Origin: Ensifer sp. Root278
Lineage (GTDB): Bacteria; Pseudomonadota; Alphaproteobacteria; Rhizobiales; Rhizobiaceae
Direction: 5' to 3'
Assembly: GCF_001429285.1 (NCBI RefSeq)
Contig: NZ_LMJJ01000012.1
Coordinates: 394,585 to 458,584, forward strand
DNA length: 64,000 nt
Positions within the stretch are counted from its first letter, which is position 1. Each line of letters opens with the position of its first letter. Made by a program: the position numbers and the translations under genes. Shown here in pieces: positions 10,885 to 21,444 of the stretch. The notes beneath the pieces were generated by a model that did not search any database, was not told where the DNA came from, and worked only from the letters and a program-made list of their open reading frames with translations.

Positions 10885-11053
10885 TTCGCGCTTCTGTCAA
10901 AGGCAAGACAAGATAACCCTTTTGACCGCGCCATTTCATTGTTTCCAATGGCCGAATATCGCAGCGCAATGTAAAACCTGTCACATGAACTCGAAACACA
11001 AAGCGCCGTGCGACGAAAGTCGAATGGATGTCTGATTTTGACAGGAGGATGCA

Positions 11054-12343
<1,290 letters not shown>

Positions 12344-12348
12344 AAGCC

Positions 12349-12389
12349 CGGCGGGAGCGCGGCAATCCCTGCCCGCTGCGCTCCTGCCG
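12349..12389 (+). promoter_or_regulatory. Hairpin between aceA and the 79-aa gene
   Basis: CGGCGGGAGCGC at 12349-12360 pairs with GCGCTCCTGCCG at 12378-12389 (one G-T wobble). It starts six bases after the aceA stop. There is no T-run, so partial termination, RNA processing or stabilisation of aceA mRNA is more likely than full termination; the small gene downstream may still be co-transcribed. Confidence 0.55.
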
Positions 12390-12477
12390 ATCCTCATAAA
12401 TCAGAGCGGGACACGGACGGAAACCGCAGACACGCCTCCGCATCCCACTCTAGCCTCGAACCTCAAGGAGAAGTCCA

Positions 12478-12717
12478 ATGACAGTCCAGACACGCGTCAA
12501 GGAACGGGCCGAGGAACAGTCTTCGGCGATGACCCCGGACCAGCAGGCAGCGATCCGCATGGTCGCCAACGACCTGCACCGCCTCAACCAGTCCGTTATG
12601 AAGGCCGTGGATGCCGGCGTTTCGGTCGAGCTCGTTCGCTCGGCCCGCCACCACGGCGGTGAAGGCAACTGGGGCGACCTCCTGATCCCGGTCATCGTGA
12701 CCCAGGGCAGGCCATGA
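12478..12717 (+). CDS. Small conserved-looking protein downstream of aceA
   Basis: A 79-aa soluble, helical-looking protein with no membrane segment. It has an AAGGAG ribosome site seven bases before the ATG, and codon use like its neighbours, so it is probably real. It begins 134 bp after aceA, beyond a hairpin, and is followed by a strong terminator at 12857. I do not recognise the family. The position suggests a role in C2 metabolism or simple read-through co-expression. The C-terminal part GGEGNWGDLLIPVIVTQGRP has no known motif that I can name. Confidence 0.7.
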   Translation: MTVQTRVKERAEEQSSAMTPDQQAAIRMVANDLHRLNQSVMKAVDAGVSVELVRSARHHGGEGNWGDLLIPVIVTQGRP

Positions 12718-12856
12718 CACTCGCGGCGATGACGCTTGCGATGGCTTTGCTTTCATCCGTCTCGCTTCGTCCGCTCGCCGCATCTTTCGTCCGAAGCGCA
12801 ATTTATCGTTGAACAACATTGAAACTGTAGCGCGAGATCTCGGCGCACAAGATCAG

Positions 12857-12882
12857 AAAGGCCGGCAGCGATGCCGGCCTTT
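12857..12882 (+). terminator. Intrinsic-type terminator after the aceA unit
   Basis: Perfect 10-bp stem: AAAGGCCGGC at 12857-12866 and GCCGGCCTTT at 12873-12882, loop AGCGAT. The flanking A and T runs make it bidirectional in form. It closes the aceA unit before the LuxR-type gene. The stretch 12718-12992 holds this hairpin and the promoter below, and no gene. Confidence 0.75.
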
Positions 12883-12939
12883 CCGTGCTCGCGGTGATCG
12901 TTCACGACGCAACGATCACCGGCAACCCACTATTTCAGG

Positions 12940-12969
12940 TTGATCGAACCTCCCGCTCCTGCCTATATT
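12940..12969 (+). promoter_or_regulatory. Putative sigma-70 promoter of the LuxR-type gene
   Basis: TTGATC at 12940-12945 and TATATT at 12964-12969 with an 18-base spacer, giving a transcription start near 12976 and a short leader to the ATG at 12999. Confidence 0.45.
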
Positions 12970-12998
12970 AGCCAAACCTACCTTAGGCAGAGGTGCGC

Positions 12999-14108
12999 AT
13001 GCATCGATCGACGAGAGCTGCCGATACGGCCGAACTGACGGAGTTGATCTACGGCGCCGCATTTGGTGACTGCAGCTGGCAGGACTTTCTTGATCGACTG
13101 ACCACGACGATGCCCGGCGGGCGCTCGGCGCTCCATTACCACGATCTCACATCGCCGGCGTCATGCGTGCCCTATGTCTCCGGCTTTACGCCGGAAGCCA
13201 TCGACCAGTTCAACAGCCACTTCGCGGCGATCAATCCCTGGATACCGAAGTCGGTCCTCGTGCCCGTCGGCCGCGGTCTCGCCGGCGAGCATATCGTCTC
13301 GCGCGCGGATTTGCTGAAATCGGAATTCTACAACGACTGGCTGAAGGGCCAGACCGGCTGCGAGACCACGGTGGGCGTCACCATCGTGCGCAGCGCGACG
13401 CGCACATTGCTCGTATCGACCTGTACATCGTCCACGGACGAGGAACTCAACCGGCAGGCGGCCGATCAATATACCCTTCTTGCCCCTCATCTGAAACGCG
13501 CCTTCGATTTCCTGCGCCGACGGGACCTGATGATGGCCGAGCAGCATGAGGGCCAGACGCTTCTCGATACGATCGGCGTCGGCGTCATTTATGTCGGCGA
13601 CAATCTTCGCATCCGCTCGATGAACGTCAACGCCGAACGCATGGCGGCGAAGGGTTCTCCGTTTCGCGTCACGATCGGCGGACGCTTGTTCATGGACGAA
13701 CCGGAAGCCAACGCGGCACTGGAGCTTCTGGCCTCACCGGTCGGCACTCCCGCACAGCCGCAGGTTCGCATCGTCAGGACCGCGGAGAATGGCGCCTTTC
13801 GGATCACGCTCGTCCGGCGAAGCGCCAGTATCTTCACCGAACTCCTCGATGGCCCCACCGTCGCGGTGCTGGTCGAGCCGGCGTCCTCGCTGGTTTTTGA
13901 CCAACGCCTCACCCACCTGAAAGACAGCTACGGCCTCACGCCGGCCGAAATCCGCATCGCGTCAGGCGTCGTTGCCGGCCTGACGCTGAAGGAAATGTCG
14001 CATGCCAACGGCGTCAGCTACGAGACGACCCGTACGCAGCTTAAAAGCATCTATTCCAAGACCCGGGTCAATTCTCAGGCCGCCCTGGTCAAGCTCCTGA
14101 TGCGCTGA
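12999..14108 (+). CDS. LuxR-type helix-turn-helix transcription regulator
   Basis: A 369-aa protein with a C-terminal LuxR-type DNA-binding domain (about residues 305-369: YGLTPAEIRIASGVVAGLTLKE..., then SYETTRTQLKSIYSKT). The N-terminal 300 residues do not show the acyl-homoserine-lactone-binding pattern that I know; the part around residues 185-290 could be a PAS-like sensor. ATG 12999 was preferred over GTG 12993 because GCAGAGG lies at a proper distance. It stands alone between two terminator-like or convergent boundaries. Target and signal are unknown. Confidence 0.8.
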   Translation: MHRSTRAADTAELTELIYGAAFGDCSWQDFLDRLTTTMPGGRSALHYHDLTSPASCVPYVSGFTPEAIDQFNSHFAAINPWIPKSVLVPVGRGLAGEHIVSRADLLKSEFYNDWLKGQTGCETTVGVTIVRSATRTLLVSTCTSSTDEELNRQAADQYTLLAPHLKRAFDFLRRRDLMMAEQHEGQTLLDTIGVGVIYVGDNLRIRSMNVNAERMAAKGSPFRVTIGGRLFMDEPEANAALELLASPVGTPAQPQVRIVRTAENGAFRITLVRRSASIFTELLDGPTVAVLVEPASSLVFDQRLTHLKDSYGLTPAEIRIASGVVAGLTLKEMSHANGVSYETTRTQLKSIYSKTRVNSQAALVKLLMR

Positions 14109-14166
14109 CCGAAGGCGCCAGAACCCACGACCCGTCGTTCTGGATGCGGGCCGGTCGCGCGCATGC

Positions 14167-15036
14167 TCAGCCGCGACGCGGCCGTTTTCCGGCAAAGACG
14201 TCAGCATGGCTACGCAACAGCTTCGTCATGCGATCGACCACCGTGCGGATTTCCTTTCGGTGCCGATCCTCGTTGTTCATCACGATCCATTGCCGATGCC
14301 TGAGCGCCGGGATTTCGTCACCCGCCCGCTCCAGCATCGGATCGAGATCGCCGACGAAACAGGGAAGCACGGCGCACCCGGCGCCGGCACGGGCGAGATC
14401 CAGGAGCGAACGCGGCCGTGTGATCGTCGCGACGATCCTGCCCTCTGCCTGCTGGTGAGGCCAGCGAAGATAGGCCGAGATCGCCTCCTCTTCGCCCACG
14501 GCCACCCACCGACTGTTGGCAGCTGACGCTGCGTTCTTCTGGCGATAGGCGGCGTAGGCGACGTCACCGATCAGGCTCGCCGCCAGATAGCTTTCCTCGG
14601 GCTCGAAAGCACGGATGCCGATATCGGTCTCACGATAGGCGAGGCTTGCGCGTGTCTCGCCAACCGTTATCGCCAGGCTGAAACCATCCCTCTCGCTGCA
14701 AAGTGCCGGGAAATTCTCGGCAAGAAGCCAGGCATTCCAGGTGCCGACGGTGATGCGGACTGTCGCGCCTTCACCCTCGCGCCGCCAGCTTTCGACCAGG
14801 CGCGCCGCCGTCTCCATCTCCTGAAGCTGCTCGAAAAGAAGCTCACCGTCGCCAGTGAGCTGATAGCCGGTCTGGCTGCGCAGGAATAGGGCGCGGCCCG
14901 TCCGCTCCTCGAGCTCCAGCATCCGCCGCCCGACCGTGGCCGGGCTCGAACCGAGCGCCTGTGCCGCGCCGGTCAGGCCCCCGGTGCGCGCCACGCTCAT
15001 GAAACAGCGGTAGATATCCCAATCCAGGTTTTTCAT
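14167..15036 (-). CDS. LysR family transcription regulator
   Basis: A 289-aa regulator. The N-terminal winged helix-turn-helix (residues 1-60; GGLTGAAQALGSSPATVGRRMLELEE) is followed by a substrate-binding region (about 90-280) with the usual alternating alpha/beta pattern. It is convergent with the LuxR-type gene and divergent, 89 bp apart, from a 67-aa gene that is its most likely target. The effector is unknown. Confidence 0.88.
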   Translation of the reverse strand: MKNLDWDIYRCFMSVARTGGLTGAAQALGSSPATVGRRMLELEERTGRALFLRSQTGYQLTGDGELLFEQLQEMETAARLVESWRREGEGATVRITVGTWNAWLLAENFPALCSERDGFSLAITVGETRASLAYRETDIGIRAFEPEESYLAASLIGDVAYAAYRQKNAASAANSRWVAVGEEEAISAYLRWPHQQAEGRIVATITRPRSLLDLARAGAGCAVLPCFVGDLDPMLERAGDEIPALRHRQWIVMNNEDRHRKEIRTVVDRMTKLLRSHADVFAGKRPRRG

Positions 15037-15125
15037 TACTGAAAAATATAGCGCGATATCCGGTGTATGTAAAACTGCTTTGGATGCATAAAAGACGTGA
15101 TGCCCACCAAGTGAGGAGCATCACC

Positions 15126-15329
15126 ATGGAAATGATGGCAATGGTCTATATCGCCGACATGGCCTTGAAGAACCGGCGTTGGGACGAAGACTTCGATCCG
15201 AAGCCGCCGGGATATCTTCGGCGCCTCTTTAACGCCCTGTCCGTCAGGATTGCCCAGCGGCGCATGAGGCGCCTTGACGCTGAAGAAAAGAGCACCGCGG
15301 AGCCCTGCGGCCACGCGGTGCAATGTTAG
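15126..15329 (+). CDS. Small unknown protein divergent from LysR
   Basis: A 67-aa protein starting MEMMAMVYIADMALKNRRWD, with a very basic middle (VRIAQRRMRRLDAEE) and a Cys-containing tail. GAGGAG precedes the ATG at 15126; a longer frame from 15063 would overlap the promoter region and was rejected. I do not recognise it. The arginine-rich amphipathic middle recalls small DUF1127-type proteins but the match is not convincing. The divergent LysR gene suggests it is inducible. Confidence 0.6.
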   Translation: MEMMAMVYIADMALKNRRWDEDFDPKPPGYLRRLFNALSVRIAQRRMRRLDAEEKSTAEPCGHAVQC

Positions 15330-15425
15330 CCCCTGCCCTTGTTATGTCGCACGGCGATACCGGTTTGCCGTGCCTTCGCCTGAAGGCGGAACGTCCGCCG
15401 TCAGCGAATTCGATTGCCGGCCGCC

Positions 15426-17948
15426 TCAGGCGGCCCGGTAATTGTAGTCGTCTGCCTGCGGCTCCAGCCGGAACTGCTCGACAAGCATCATCAACGTGTC
15501 GGCCTGGTGCGCGAGCGACCGGCTCGTCGCCGTGGCTTCCTCGACCATGGAAGCGTTCTGCTGTGTCATCTGGTCCATCTGGTTGACCGAGCCGTTGACC
15601 TCGTTGAGCGCAACGGCCTGATCGCGGCTAGCGGTCGCGATCATCTCCACATGCTGGCTGACGGTGACGATCTGCGCGCTGATCGATGCCAGCACTTCGC
15701 CCGTTTCCTTGACCAGGTGCGAACCGGCATTGACCTCGTTCGTCGACTTGTTGATGAGCCCCTTGATCTCGCGCGCGGCCTCTGCCGAACGCTGCGCCAG
15801 TTCACGCACTTCCTGGGCGACAACGGCAAAGCCCTTGCCTGCTTCACCCGCACGCGCCGCCTCGATGCCGGCGTTCAGCGCCAACAGGTTCGTCTGGAAG
15901 GCGATGTCGTCGATCACCTCGATGATCTGCTCGATCTGGCGCGAGGCCTCCTCGATGCGTCCCATGGCGGCGATCGCGTTGGTGACGACGGTCGCTGAGC
16001 TGTCGGCGCTGCGCTTCGTCTGGATCACGGCATGGTTGGCTTCGCCGGCACGCTCGGCCGAAGAGCGAACGGTCACGGTGATCTGGTCGACCGCAGCGGC
16101 GGTTTCTTCAAGCGATGCCGCCTGGGCTTCCGTTCGCTTCGACAGCGAGTCGGCGGCATGATGCATGCTTGAACCGCTTTCCTGGATCGCCTGCGCATTG
16201 GCACGGATCTGGGAGAGCGTGTCCTGCAGCCGGATCAGCGAGCCGTTGAAGTCCTCGCGCAACTGTTCGAGACGACCGTGGAACGGAACCTCGATCTGGC
16301 GCGAGAGGTCGCCCTGCGCGAGACGGCCGAGACCGGCTGCAAGCTCGCTGACGGCCAGATCGATCTGACGATCGAGCTCCCGCTTTTCCCGATCGTTGCG
16401 GCTGCGCTCCATCTCGGCGCGAGTACGCTGCTCTTCGCTCTCGGCCTCGATGCGCACCTTGGAAAGCGCGTTCTCCTTGAAGACGCCGAGCGCGCGCGCC
16501 ATGTCGCCGATTTCGTCACGACGGGCGTCGCCGTCGATCGCCGTGTCGAGGCGGCCATCGGCGAGGCGCCGCATGGCAGCGGTGATCTGACCGATCGGCT
16601 TCTTCAGCGTCAGCGTCAACGCAATGCCGGCAAGCAGCGCGATGACGACGCCGCCGACGGTTGCGGCCACCGAGATCTGGTTTGCTTCCTGGCGTTCTGT
16701 TCCGGCGGCCACCTTCTGCTGCTCGGCAAAGCCGGTGAGATCGCCCCAGATCTGGTCGATCGATTGGCCGGCAGCGTCGAAGTCGGCGGTCCGCTTGACG
16801 GTGATTTCGACGAGCGCTGCGGCATCCTTCTTCATCGCCGTCAGGATCGGCATCAGCGTATCGGCGATCTTGTCGAAGGAAGCGCCGTCACTGGCAACAC
16901 CACGCAGCGTCGCCATGTTCTGTTGAACGGCAAGCGACTTGTCGAGCAGCTTCTGGCGGTTCTCTTCGTTCGTCTGCCCCATGAAAGTCGCAGCGGAAAT
17001 CTGAATGTCCGTGATCGACGCGGCGAGCCGGCGGGTTGCGGTCAGTACCGATTCCGTCGTGACGATCTGCTCGTCGAGTTCGGCGAAGATCCGCGTCGCG
17101 TCACGCATCTTGCCGACCGATGCCGCCTCCAGGCGGAAGCTCGCAGTGCGGAAACGGTCGACATATTTGGAGATGCCGGCAAGCGTCTCCGGGCCGGCCG
17201 GCGCCTTCAGCAGCGAACCGATCTCGCTCGAAGCCGACGTGATCGTTTCGGCAAGCGATTTCTCGTCCTTCGGCAGCAGACGGAAGATGTCGCGCTCGGT
17301 GCGGCCGATCATCGGGAAGCGTTCCTTGACGGCCTTGAGCTTGTCGTCGACGGTGATCGCCTTGCTGACCTCGGTGCCGAATTCGTTGAAGAAGCGGCTG
17401 GCGCGCATCAGCTTTTCGGCTTCGCGCAACATGGTCTTGGCAGCGTTTTCGTTCTTCCGCACGGCGTATTGCAGCCGGTTCGATTCCTCGTTGATCTTGG
17501 AGCGCTCGATCAGCAGCGCGTCGAGGTTTGCCGCCATCGCTGCGCGCAGCTCCTGCTCGCCGACATGCAGCTTCCAGAGGCCATCAATGCGTGCCTCGAT
17601 GTCGTTTGTCGCGGCGATTGCGGCCGTCAACTCGTCCTGACCGCTCTGGCCGGCGACCTGCGCGGCCGTCGCCGCAAGCACGTCCTTCTGAGCCGAAATC
17701 TTCGACTGGACGGCTTGCCTGGTTTCCTCGGTCGTCGAATGCAGGAAGGCGTTCATGCCCGCATAGACATCCTTGAAGCCGCTCAATGTCTGCAGCACGC
17801 TGTTGGAAATCTCCATGCGGCCCTGAAGCAGGCCGGATGCATAGAGACCGGTGATACCGACGGCACAGATGCTGACGACGAAGGGCAGGATGAAAAAGAG
17901 CACCTTCGTCTGGATCTTGAAACGGGCAAGAATTCTATCAATGAACAT
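15426..17948 (-). CDS. Methyl-accepting chemotaxis protein
   Basis: An 840-aa transmembrane chemoreceptor. Transmembrane helix 1 spans about 16-38, a long periplasmic helical sensor 40-425 (HBM-like in size, much larger than a 4-helix bundle), transmembrane helix 2 about 426-447, HAMP 448-500, then a cytoplasmic coiled-coil signalling domain with the highly conserved tip [20 protein letters not shown]. It should signal through CheA/CheW to the flagellar motor genes further right. The start at 17948 ([10 protein letters not shown]) puts the first helix at the N-terminus; the longer frame to 18116 adds 56 residues with no signal. A C-terminal CheR-binding pentapeptide is not evident (the end reads DDYNYRAA). 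Ligand unknown. Confidence 0.9.
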   Translation of the reverse strand: MFIDRILARFKIQTKVLFFILPFVVSICAVGITGLYASGLLQGRMEISNSVLQTLSGFKDVYAGMNAFLHSTTEETRQAVQSKISAQKDVLAATAAQVAGQSGQDELTAAIAATNDIEARIDGLWKLHVGEQELRAAMAANLDALLIERSKINEESNRLQYAVRKNENAAKTMLREAEKLMRASRFFNEFGTEVSKAITVDDKLKAVKERFPMIGRTERDIFRLLPKDEKSLAETITSASSEIGSLLKAPAGPETLAGISKYVDRFRTASFRLEAASVGKMRDATRIFAELDEQIVTTESVLTATRRLAASITDIQISAATFMGQTNEENRQKLLDKSLAVQQNMATLRGVASDGASFDKIADTLMPILTAMKKDAAALVEITVKRTADFDAAGQSIDQIWGDLTGFAEQQKVAAGTERQEANQISVAATVGGVVIALLAGIALTLTLKKPIGQITAAMRRLADGRLDTAIDGDARRDEIGDMARALGVFKENALSKVRIEAESEEQRTRAEMERSRNDREKRELDRQIDLAVSELAAGLGRLAQGDLSRQIEVPFHGRLEQLREDFNGSLIRLQDTLSQIRANAQAIQESGSSMHHAADSLSKRTEAQAASLEETAAAVDQITVTVRSSAERAGEANHAVIQTKRSADSSATVVTNAIAAMGRIEEASRQIEQIIEVIDDIAFQTNLLALNAGIEAARAGEAGKGFAVVAQEVRELAQRSAEAAREIKGLINKSTNEVNAGSHLVKETGEVLASISAQIVTVSQHVEMIATASRDQAVALNEVNGSVNQMDQMTQQNASMVEEATATSRSLAHQADTLMMLVEQFRLEPQADDYNYRAA

Positions 17949-18301
17949 TGAAAACACCTTGGCTCGCAGCTCGCATTCGCCTCCCCCGGCAGCTCGAGAC
18001 GTCTCCGCCTTCAACGACAGGGCGTGAAGGTGCGAGCGATCGAGAGCCACCCGATGCGCAAACAGGCTGATGTTTTTCGGAAAATCATACGGCGCACGCC
18101 GCAAGTCCGTCGGCAATCATTGCGGATCCGCGTCACCACTCCTAGGCAACGTGGACCTGACGAACTCACATCGTCGCACTATCCAATTTGAACGATTAAA
18201 ATTTATATAAGCGCGTTTCACCTGCGGCAGAAAATCCGAAGGTGCGCGGGGCGCTTCAACGGCGCCCGAGGAACCGGCCGTCTAGGGCCGGTTGCCTGAG
18301 A
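17949..18301. other. Leader and intergenic region upstream of the chemoreceptor
   Basis: This 353-bp stretch should contain the chemoreceptor promoter (minus strand). An AT-rich patch at 18193-18210 includes TTAA-N7-ATAA, a weak resemblance to the CtrA box. A hairpin lies at 18272-18293 (AACCGGCC / GGCCGGTT), just beyond the 48-aa gene. No convincing coding frame was found. Confidence 0.5.
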
Positions 18302-18448
18302 TCAGAACCAAAGGGCCGGAAGGGCTGCAAGCGCGGCTACGGCGAAGAAAGCGATGAGGGCGAGGCGCGTGATCGCGGCCTTCTGCTGACGGCTTTCATC
18401 GGTGCGGGCGACCGCGATGGCGCGGGGACGGCGGCGTGGTTGGTTCAT
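18302..18448 (-). CDS. 48-aa single-span membrane peptide
   Basis: A small frame of 48 codons plus stop: a basic N-terminus (MNQPRRRPRAIAVARTDESR), then one hydrophobic helix (about 28-47, LALIAFFAVAALAALPALWF) ending at the C-terminus. AAGGAC lies about eight bases before the ATG. Positive-inside charge predicts a cytoplasmic N-terminus. A hairpin lies just downstream (18272-18293). Function unknown; small single-span peptides often modulate membrane complexes, but nothing here shows which. Confidence 0.55.
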   Translation of the reverse strand: MNQPRRRPRAIAVARTDESRQQKAAITRLALIAFFAVAALAALPALWF

Positions 18449-18683
18449 GGCATCCTGTCCTTGTCACATTCACCGGCAACCATCGGCCCGGATGAACCGG
18501 CTTGCCAGTCACACATATATTGCAGCCATGCCGTGGCGGAGGAAAGTCAAAAAATAGGAAACAGTGTTATTTCCGTTTACGCGACAATCCGATCACACCA
18601 ACCGCCGGCTGTGCCGACGAGAATAAAGGTTCGATCAGAGCCGTTAACAATCGCTGAAGCACGACCCACCAAAAGCGGGGAGA

Positions 18684-19868
18684 TCAGGCGTCCTGCCCGG
18701 CAGCAAAGCCCGATGCCCAGGCCCATTGGAAATTGTAGCCGCCGAGCCAGCCGGTCACATCGACGCATTCGCCGATGAAGTAGAGCCCCGGTACCGCCTT
18801 CGCCTGCATCGTCTTGGAATCGAGCCCTTTGGTATCGACGCCGCCGAGCGTGACCTCGGCCGTGCGATAGCCTTCCGATCCGGCGGGCTTGATCGTCCAG
18901 GCCTGGATCGAAGACGAAAGCTGGTTGATCGTCTTGTCCGAGAGGTCGGCAAGCTGACGGCCGGTCAGCTTCGCGCCGTCGGCGAAAAACTGTGCGAGCC
19001 GGCGCGGCAGGATATCGCCAAGCGCCGTCTGCACCGCCTGCTTACCGTGGGTACGGCGGATCTCCTTGAGGATCGCGGAGATGTCGATATCGGGCATCAG
19101 CCGCAACTCGATCTCCTGTCCCTCGCGCCAATAGGAAGAGATCTGCAGGATCGCCGGGCCGCTCAGGCCACGATGGGTGATCAGCACCGCCTCGCGAAAA
19201 GCCGTCTTGCCGAACCGGGCTTCGGCGTCGGCTGCGACGCCCGCCAGTTCGCCGATCGTTTCGAGTTGCGCCGGATCGAGGGTCAGCGGCACGAGGCCCG
19301 GCCGCGTTTCGACGATGCCAAGGCCGAACTGCTCGGCGATCCGGTAGGCGAGCCCGGTCGCACCCATCTTCGGAATCGACTTGCCGCCGCTGGCTATGAC
19401 GAGCGATTGGGCATCGATAGGCCCCTCATCCGTCATGACGCGGAAGCCCGCCCCGTGGCGTTCGACGCTTTCGATCGTTGTCTCCAGCCGCAACTCGGCG
19501 TGCACATCACGCATTTCCGCGAGCAGCATCCTGATGATGTCCTTGGCCGAGTGGTTGCAGAAGAGCTGGCCGAGGGTCTTTTCGTGCCAGGCGATGCCGT
19601 GCTTTTCGACCAAGGCCAGGAAATCGCGCGGCGTATAACGCGCCAGTGCCGACTTGCAGAAATGCGGGTTGGCCGAAAGGAAATTCTTCGGCCCCGCATG
19701 GATATTGGTGAAGTTGCAGCGACCACCGCCGGAGATGCGGATCTTCTCGCCGGGTGCCTTGGCATGGTCGAGCACAGCCGCGCGGCGGCCGCGCTTGCCC
19801 GCTTCGATGGCGCACATCATGCCCGCAGCACCGGCGCCGATGATGACCACATCCTTCTTCTCAGCCAC
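18684..19868 (-). CDS. BaiN/HI0933-like FAD-dependent oxidoreductase
   Basis: A 394-aa flavoprotein. The N-terminal dinucleotide fold VVIIGAGAAGMMCA is followed by the family motif GGGRCNFTN, and the C-terminal FAD-closing motif is GGYNFQWAWASG. These place it in the YhiN/HI0933/BaiN family of NAD(P)/FAD-dependent enzymes, whose cellular substrates are mostly unknown. The GTG at 19868 with GGGGTG before it puts the start at the Rossmann fold; the upstream frame adds 22 residues without homology signs. It is divergent from the glutamine-synthetase-like gene. Confidence 0.85.
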   Translation of the reverse strand: MAEKKDVVIIGAGAAGMMCAIEAGKRGRRAAVLDHAKAPGEKIRISGGGRCNFTNIHAGPKNFLSANPHFCKSALARYTPRDFLALVEKHGIAWHEKTLGQLFCNHSAKDIIRMLLAEMRDVHAELRLETTIESVERHGAGFRVMTDEGPIDAQSLVIASGGKSIPKMGATGLAYRIAEQFGLGIVETRPGLVPLTLDPAQLETIGELAGVAADAEARFGKTAFREAVLITHRGLSGPAILQISSYWREGQEIELRLMPDIDISAILKEIRRTHGKQAVQTALGDILPRRLAQFFADGAKLTGRQLADLSDKTINQLSSSIQAWTIKPAGSEGYRTAEVTLGGVDTKGLDSKTMQAKAVPGLYFIGECVDVTGWLGGYNFQWAWASGFAAGQDA

Positions 19869-19992
19869 GAAACACCCCAGCTCTTTTGTCTTTCCTTCCC
19901 GGTGGCAAAGAAGAAAGTCAATGACCAAGCCCATCTAGCCAATTGCCAATCTGTGGTTATGATGCGTCATCCGAAGCCAAAACCGGTGATTT

Positions 19993-21429
19993 ATGCCCTC
20001 CAAGAGAAGTGCTGCCCAACAAACAACGAAAATCAGCAAAACTTCGAAAATACCCCCCGCCTTGCACTCCCTCCGCGGTGTGAAGACCTGGAAGGAAGCC
20101 ACGGACTGGCTCAAGATCCGCGGTATCGAAGACGTCGAATGCATCACGCCCGACCTTGCCGGCGTGCCTCGCGGCAAGATGATGCCGACCTCGAAATTCA
20201 CGTCCAACACCTCGCTGGCGCTCCCCTCGGCCGTCTACCGGCACACGATCTCGGGCGAATATCCTGACGAAACCGGGCAGTTCCGCTACGATTCGCGCGA
20301 CAGCGATATCAAGCTCGTGCCTGATCTCTCCACCCTTTCGGTCGTGCCCTGGGAGACCGACCCGACGGCGCAGGTGATCTGCGACATCGTCGGTTCGCAG
20401 GGTGAGCAGATCAGCTACACGCCGCGCAACGTCCTGAAGCGCGTGGTCGACCTTTACAAGAAGAAGGGCTGGAAACCGGTCGTCGCACCGGAAATCGAAT
20501 TCTACCTCGTCGCCACCAATGACGACCCTGACTATCCCCTGCATCCACCGAAAGGTCGCTCCGGTCGCTCGATCCTTGGCGGTCAGGGCTATTCGATTGC
20601 CGGCATCAACGAGTTCGACGAGCTGATCGACGACATCTACCACTTCTCCGAGAAGCAGGGTCTCGAGATCGACACGCTGATCCATGAAGAGGGACCGGCG
20701 CAGCTCGAGATCAACCTTCGCCACGGCGACCCGATCGAGCTGGCCGACCAGGTCTTCCTGTTCAAGCGCACGATCCGCGAGGCGGCGCTGAAACACGGCA
20801 TCTATGCCACCTTTATGGCCAAGCCGATGCAGGGCCAGCCGGGTTCGGCGATGCACATCCACCAGTCGGTGGTCGAAATCAACACCGGCCGGAACCTGTT
20901 TTCGAACCCGGATGGATCGGCATCGAAGGAATTCTTCCACTTCATCGGCGGCATGCAGCACTACGTGCCGCGCACGCTGGTCATGATGGCGCCCTATGTG
21001 AACTCCTTCCGCCGGCTGACGCCCGACATGTCGGCGCCGGTTAATACCGCCTGGGGCTACGACAACCGCACGACCGCCTTCCGCATCCCGGTGTCGGAAC
21101 CGGTCGCCCGGCGCATCGAGAACCGGCTGCCGAGCTCGGATGCCAACCCCTACCTGGCGCTCGCGGCCTCGCTTGCCTGCGGCTATCTCGGCATCGTCGA
21201 ACAGCGGGAGCCGACGGCACCGACCGAGGACACGGCCAACGAGGGCGAGATCGACCTGCCGCGCGGCCTGCTCGAAGCTGTCGCTCTGCTCGAATCGGCA
21301 CCATCGCTTGCGGAGGTGCTGAGCCCTGAGTTCATCGCCATCTATGCCGGCGTCAAACGTGGCGAGTTCGAAACCTTCATGCAGGTCATCAGTCCCTGGG
21401 AACGCGAATTCCTGCTTCTCAACGTCTGA
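19993..21429 (+). CDS. Glutamine synthetase family protein, likely gamma-glutamylpolyamine synthetase
   Basis: A 478-aa member of the glutamine synthetase fold. The ATP/glutamate-site motifs MAKPMQGQPGSAMHIHQS and RLTPDMSAPVNTAWGYDNRT are intact. The variant signatures and the next gene, a FAD amine oxidase, fit the PuuA-type ligases that gamma-glutamylate putrescine or other amines. It begins with about 25 basic residues before the usual N-domain. Together with potFGHI 12 kb away it makes an uptake-plus-degradation set for polyamines. It could also act on another amine or on ethanolamine. Confidence 0.85.
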   Translation: MPSKRSAAQQTTKISKTSKIPPALHSLRGVKTWKEATDWLKIRGIEDVECITPDLAGVPRGKMMPTSKFTSNTSLALPSAVYRHTISGEYPDETGQFRYDSRDSDIKLVPDLSTLSVVPWETDPTAQVICDIVGSQGEQISYTPRNVLKRVVDLYKKKGWKPVVAPEIEFYLVATNDDPDYPLHPPKGRSGRSILGGQGYSIAGINEFDELIDDIYHFSEKQGLEIDTLIHEEGPAQLEINLRHGDPIELADQVFLFKRTIREAALKHGIYATFMAKPMQGQPGSAMHIHQSVVEINTGRNLFSNPDGSASKEFFHFIGGMQHYVPRTLVMMAPYVNSFRRLTPDMSAPVNTAWGYDNRTTAFRIPVSEPVARRIENRLPSSDANPYLALAASLACGYLGIVEQREPTAPTEDTANEGEIDLPRGLLEAVALLESAPSLAEVLSPEFIAIYAGVKRGEFETFMQVISPWEREFLLLNV

Positions 21430-21444
21430 CCTCAGAGGTTCTCC

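Noticed and set aside
16278..17951. Plus-strand open frame of 557 codons over the chemoreceptor
   Set aside because: Antisense shadow; the chemoreceptor frame is unmistakable.
18193..18210. TTAA-N7-ATAA upstream of the chemoreceptor as a CtrA box
   Set aside because: One mismatch in an AT-rich patch; too weak to list as a regulatory site.
18242..18778. Plus-strand frame of 178 codons
   Set aside because: No ribosome site or family signs; it covers the 48-aa minus-strand gene and the end of the flavoprotein.
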